NCBI GenBank assembly: GCA_947625395.1
Contig: CANQOD010000078.1
Coordinates: 1 to 5,898 of the forward strand
DNA: 5,898 bases
Direction: 5' to 3'
Source: an uncultured Bacilli bacterium
Lineage (GTDB): Bacteria; Bacillota_I; Bacilli_A; RF39; UBA660
Shown: positions 3,334 to 5,898 of the stretch, piece by piece
Layout of the letters: each line of letters opens with the position of its first letter
Position numbering within the stretch: the stretch's first letter is position 1
Translations under genes and position numbers: made by a program
The notes under the pieces: model-generated
Databases searched by the model: none
The model's input: the letters and a program-made list of their open reading frames with translations, nothing else
What the model was told of the DNA's origin: nothing

Positions 3334-5898
3334 TTATTTTGACAAGTTTTGTTTGGGATTTTTTTGATTTTTTATACACTCTAACAGTTGAACCAAGTAA
3401 ATAATTGGATGTTTTTCAAGACGAATGGTGTCTAATAAAATTGTCAAATCGTTATGCTGGCTCTTAAACCTGAACATTGTTGTGATGTGAAAAGCGTCCA
3501 TAAAAATTTTCTCAATATCGATATTCTTGACAAATTCTTCTGTAAAATGAAGTTCAATTGTGTTGCGAAGTTGGCGCACATGCGCAACCGGTAACGTTTT
3601 CGCAAGATATTCAAACCATTCTTCATACATGTAAATCAACAATTCTTCCGGAAGCTTGCCAAAGCGGTCTTCCAACTCATCTTTGACCTTATGAAAGGTT
3701 TCTTCTCCATCAATCTCATTAATTTTCCGGTGAATCTCAATTTTGAGCTCTTCATCTTGGACATACGTATCTTCAATATGGGTTGCAACCGTTAAAAGTG
3801 GAGACTTTGTCTCTTCTTCCGCTGGTTCCTCTTCTACAGGCAGTCCTTTTTGGCGAAGCACTTCTTCATTCAACATCCGCAGATATAAATCAATCCCAAC
3901 TGTATCAATAAAGCCGGCTTGTTCACTACCTAAAATATCCCCTGCGCCGCGAATGGACAAATCCCTGGTCGCAATCGAGAAGCCACTACCTAATTCGGTG
4001 AACTCTTTGATGACATTCAAACGTTTCATGGCCGTTTCCGTCAAGACTTTTTGTGGTTGATACATCAAGTAGGCATAAGCAATCTTATTGCTTCTTCCCA
4101 CTCGGCCACGAATCTGATACAACTGACTCAAACCAAATTGGTCCGCGCCTAAAATAATCAACGTGTTGACATTTGGAATGTCAATCCCTGTTTCAATAAT
4201 CGTTGTACAAACTAAAATATCAAAGGCATGATTCATGAAAGCGAACATGCGCTCTTCAATTTCTTCTTTCGTCATCTTCCCATGGGCATACGTTATCTTC
4301 GCATCAGGCACTAGATTTTCAAGACGCGCTACTTGACGTTCAATGCTCTCTACCCGGTTATAGAGAATAAAGACTTGTCCTCCTCGAGAAAGCTCTTTAT
4401 AAATGGCGTCTTTCATCACTTGTAGATTTTCTTCTAAGACATAAGTCTGAATTGGATAACGGTCCACAGGGGGTGTTTCAATGAGCGATAAACTCCGAAT
4501 ACCAACAATGGACATTTGTAAAGTTCTTGGAATCGGCGTGGCAGAAAGAGTCAAGACATCGACATTGGTCTTGTACTGTTTGATTTTTTCCTTGTGTTTG
4601 ACCCCAAAACGTTGTTCTTCATCAATCACCAATAACCCTAAATCTTTGACAACAATATCGTCCGATAATAACCGGTGTGTCCCAAAAACCAAATCAATCG
4701 TGCCCTCTTTGAGTCCAGTAAGAATCCGTTTCACTTCTTTTGGTGGAGTAAAACGATTCAAAAGACCAATGGAAACAGGAAAATCATGAAAACGTTCTAA
4801 AGCATTTTGATAATGCTGATTCGATAAAATCGTCGTGGGACATAAGAACAACACTTGTTTACTATCATTGATGGCTTTAAAGGCTGCACAAAAAGCCACT
4901 TCTGTCTTCCCATAACCCACATCTCCACAAAGAAGACGGTCCATAGGAGCAGGCTTTTCCATGTCCGCTTTGATTTGGGCCAAGGCGGTCGCTTGGTCAC
5001 TGGTCAGTTCATACGTAAATGCTTGTTCAAATTGCTTTTGAAGTTCGGTATCTTTCGAAAAAGCAAAGCCTTTTTGACTTTCTCGTTTGGCATAAAGCTC
5101 CAATAATTGTTTGGCCATATCTTGCACTTTCGTCCGAATTCTTGCCTTGGTCTTCGTCCAAACAGTTCCACCCAACTTATGCATCGGAGGACGCGCCCCC
5201 TCTTGTCCGGTATATTTACTTAAAAGCTCAATTTTCTCCACTGGAATATAGAGCTTATCTTTTCCTAAATATTCCACTTCTAAATAATCTTTAGAAAGAC
5301 CCATTTGTGTCAATGTCTTCAGACCATTATAAATTCCAATCCCATGTACTTCATGGACCACATAATCCCCTGGATTCAGTTTATTCAAGTCATGGAGTTT
5401 CGTCGCATATTTAAACTTATTGTGATAAGTCTTCTTTTGTTTCGGAATATGAAACAGTTCCGTAGCCGTTAAAAAGACATAGTTTTGATACTGAAAACCC
5501 TCTTGCATTTCAAAAGGAACCAAATTGATAAGACCACTCTCAAGCGTATCTAAGGTTGTCTTTTTGGTCGGCAGATGGATTTGTTTCTCAAAATTCTCCA
5601 GTTGATAATCCTTTAAAGCCACCACGACAATTTGCTTTTTGGAAAAACACTTCTCTAAAAACTTTTCAATCGCTTCTTTGTCTTCATTCAATTTCGGTAA
5701 AGAATGCACTTGAAAATCAAGGAACTGCTTGTCTTTTTCATAATTATCCACCGTTGAATACCATAGACAAGGACGAGCTAAAAAAGGTTCTAACGGATAC
5801 ATGTACGTTCCTTTGAAATCAGTATCTTTGGTGGTTTGATACGTCCATATTTCTTCGTTCATCGTCCGATAAGAAGCCTCAATTGTCGAAAAATCTTG
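3334..5898 (-). CDS. mfd: Transcription-repair coupling factor Mfd, 5'-truncated by the window edge
   Basis: Mfd is a cytosolic ATP-dependent DNA translocase. It binds stalled RNA polymerase, pushes it off the lesion and recruits UvrA for nucleotide excision repair. The frame stays open for 12 codons upstream of the ATG at 5862 and runs off the window, so that ATG is internal. Numbering from it, 842 residues are visible: a RNA-polymerase-interacting domain at about 154-218 (NPGDYVVHEVHGIGIY, then DKLYIPVEKIELLSKY), Walker A GDVGYGKT at 313-320, Walker B DEEQRFG at 414-420, LSATPIPRTLQMS at 439-451, motif V around TTIIETGIDIPN at 553-564, motif VI QIRGRVGR at 583-590, the TRG translocation motif at about 612-652, and the C-terminal autoinhibitory domain at about 700-825. 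By comparison with E. coli Mfd, whose Walker A lysine is near residue 634, about 300 residues are missing, mostly the UvrB-like module. All helicase motifs are intact. No terminator follows the stop, so the next gene is probably cotranscribed. Confidence 0.97.
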   Translation of the reverse strand, partial: QDFSTIEASYRTMNEEIWTYQTTKDTDFKGTYMYPLEPFLARPCLWYSTVDNYEKDKQFLDFQVHSLPKLNEDKEAIEKFLEKCFSKKQIVVVALKDYQLENFEKQIHLPTKKTTLDTLESGLINLVPFEMQEGFQYQNYVFLTATELFHIPKQKKTYHNKFKYATKLHDLNKLNPGDYVVHEVHGIGIYNGLKTLTQMGLSKDYLEVEYLGKDKLYIPVEKIELLSKYTGQEGARPPMHKLGGTVWTKTKARIRTKVQDMAKQLLELYAKRESQKGFAFSKDTELQKQFEQAFTYELTSDQATALAQIKADMEKPAPMDRLLCGDVGYGKTEVAFCAAFKAINDSKQVLFLCPTTILSNQHYQNALERFHDFPVSIGLLNRFTPPKEVKRILTGLKEGTIDLVFGTHRLLSDDIVVKDLGLLVIDEEQRFGVKHKEKIKQYKTNVDVLTLSATPIPRTLQMSIVGIRSLSLIETPPVDRYPIQTYVLEENLQVMKDAIYKELSRGGQVFILYNRVESIERQVARLENLVPDAKITYAHGKMTKEEIEERMFAFMNHAFDILVCTTIIETGIDIPNVNTLIILGADQFGLSQLYQIRGRVGRSNKIAYAYLMYQPQKVLTETAMKRLNVIKEFTELGSGFSIATRDLSIRGAGDILGSEQAGFIDTVGIDLYLRMLNEEVLRQKGLPVEEEPAEEETKSPLLTVATHIEDTYVQDEELKIEIHRKINEIDGEETFHKVKDELEDRFGKLPEELLIYMYEEWFEYLAKTLPVAHVRQLRNTIELHFTEEFVKNIDIEKIFMDAFHITTMFRFKSQHNDLTILLDTIRLEKHPIIYLVQLLECIKNQKNPKQNLSK

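Noticed and set aside
2876..5816. Other open frames inside the unknown gene and mfd (for example 2876-3067, 3743-4060, 4481-4789, 5556-5816 plus; 3444-3626 and 4797-5000 minus)
   Set aside because: They are overlapping frames of well-supported genes, with low-complexity serine- or cysteine-rich products, no RBS and no family similarity.
5860..5862. ATG at 5862 as the true start of mfd
   Set aside because: The frame is open to the window edge, there is no RBS before it, and the protein would lack the UvrB-like module present in Mfd proteins.
1..5898. Mobile element, CRISPR, tRNA/rRNA or prophage signals
   Set aside because: No transposase or integrase-like frames, regularly spaced repeats, terminal inverted repeats or RNA-gene folds were seen. 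Gene orientation and composition are uniform.

Overview
The window is AT-rich DNA from a low-GC Gram-positive (Firmicutes/Bacillota) bacterium. The evidence is a methionine-specific T-box leader, a SpoVT/AbrB-type regulator, strong AAGGAGG-type ribosome binding sites, and TATAAT promoters with 16-17 bp spacers. The diverged, shortened proteins would suit an Erysipelotrichia-like lineage, but I cannot fix the genus from sequence alone. Every gene I accept is on the minus strand, so transcription runs from right to left.

Layout in transcription order. (1) 5898-3334: mfd, the transcription-repair coupling factor, cut by the right window edge so that roughly 300 N-terminal residues are missing. 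(2) 3297-2656: a 213-residue, lysine/glutamate-rich, probably all-helical protein of no family I recognise, starting 36 bp after mfd and so probably in its operon. (3) 2655-2448: a 208-bp gap with a weak terminator-like hairpin, two possible promoters and a 17-bp perfect dyad. (4) 2447-1917: a 176-residue SpoVT-like regulator with an AbrB DNA-binding domain followed by a GAF-like domain. (5) 1927-1651: a sigma-A-type promoter whose -35 hexamer lies inside the last codons of spoVT, then a T-box leader with an AUG specifier. (6) 1650-121: metG, a short methionyl-tRNA synthetase without the C-terminal tRNA-binding domain. (7) 120-1: a promoter, a possible RBS hairpin and the first codons of another minus-strand gene leaving the window.

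The genes do not form one pathway. Mfd couples DNA repair to stalled RNA polymerase, the SpoVT-like protein is a transcriptional regulator, and MetRS charges tRNA-Met. The order mfd, unknown gene, spoVT, metG brings together neighbourhoods that are separate in Bacillus subtilis (mfd-spoVT, and abrB next to metS). Only metG has clear dedicated regulation: its T-box should sense uncharged tRNA-Met.

The points most worth a second look are the unusual 3' half of the T-box, where an extended antiterminator stem runs straight into a U tract and a competing helix could mask the metG Shine-Dalgarno, and the unknown helical protein between mfd and spoVT. I see no mobile element, CRISPR array, rRNA or tRNA gene, and no clear sign of a novel multi-gene system.
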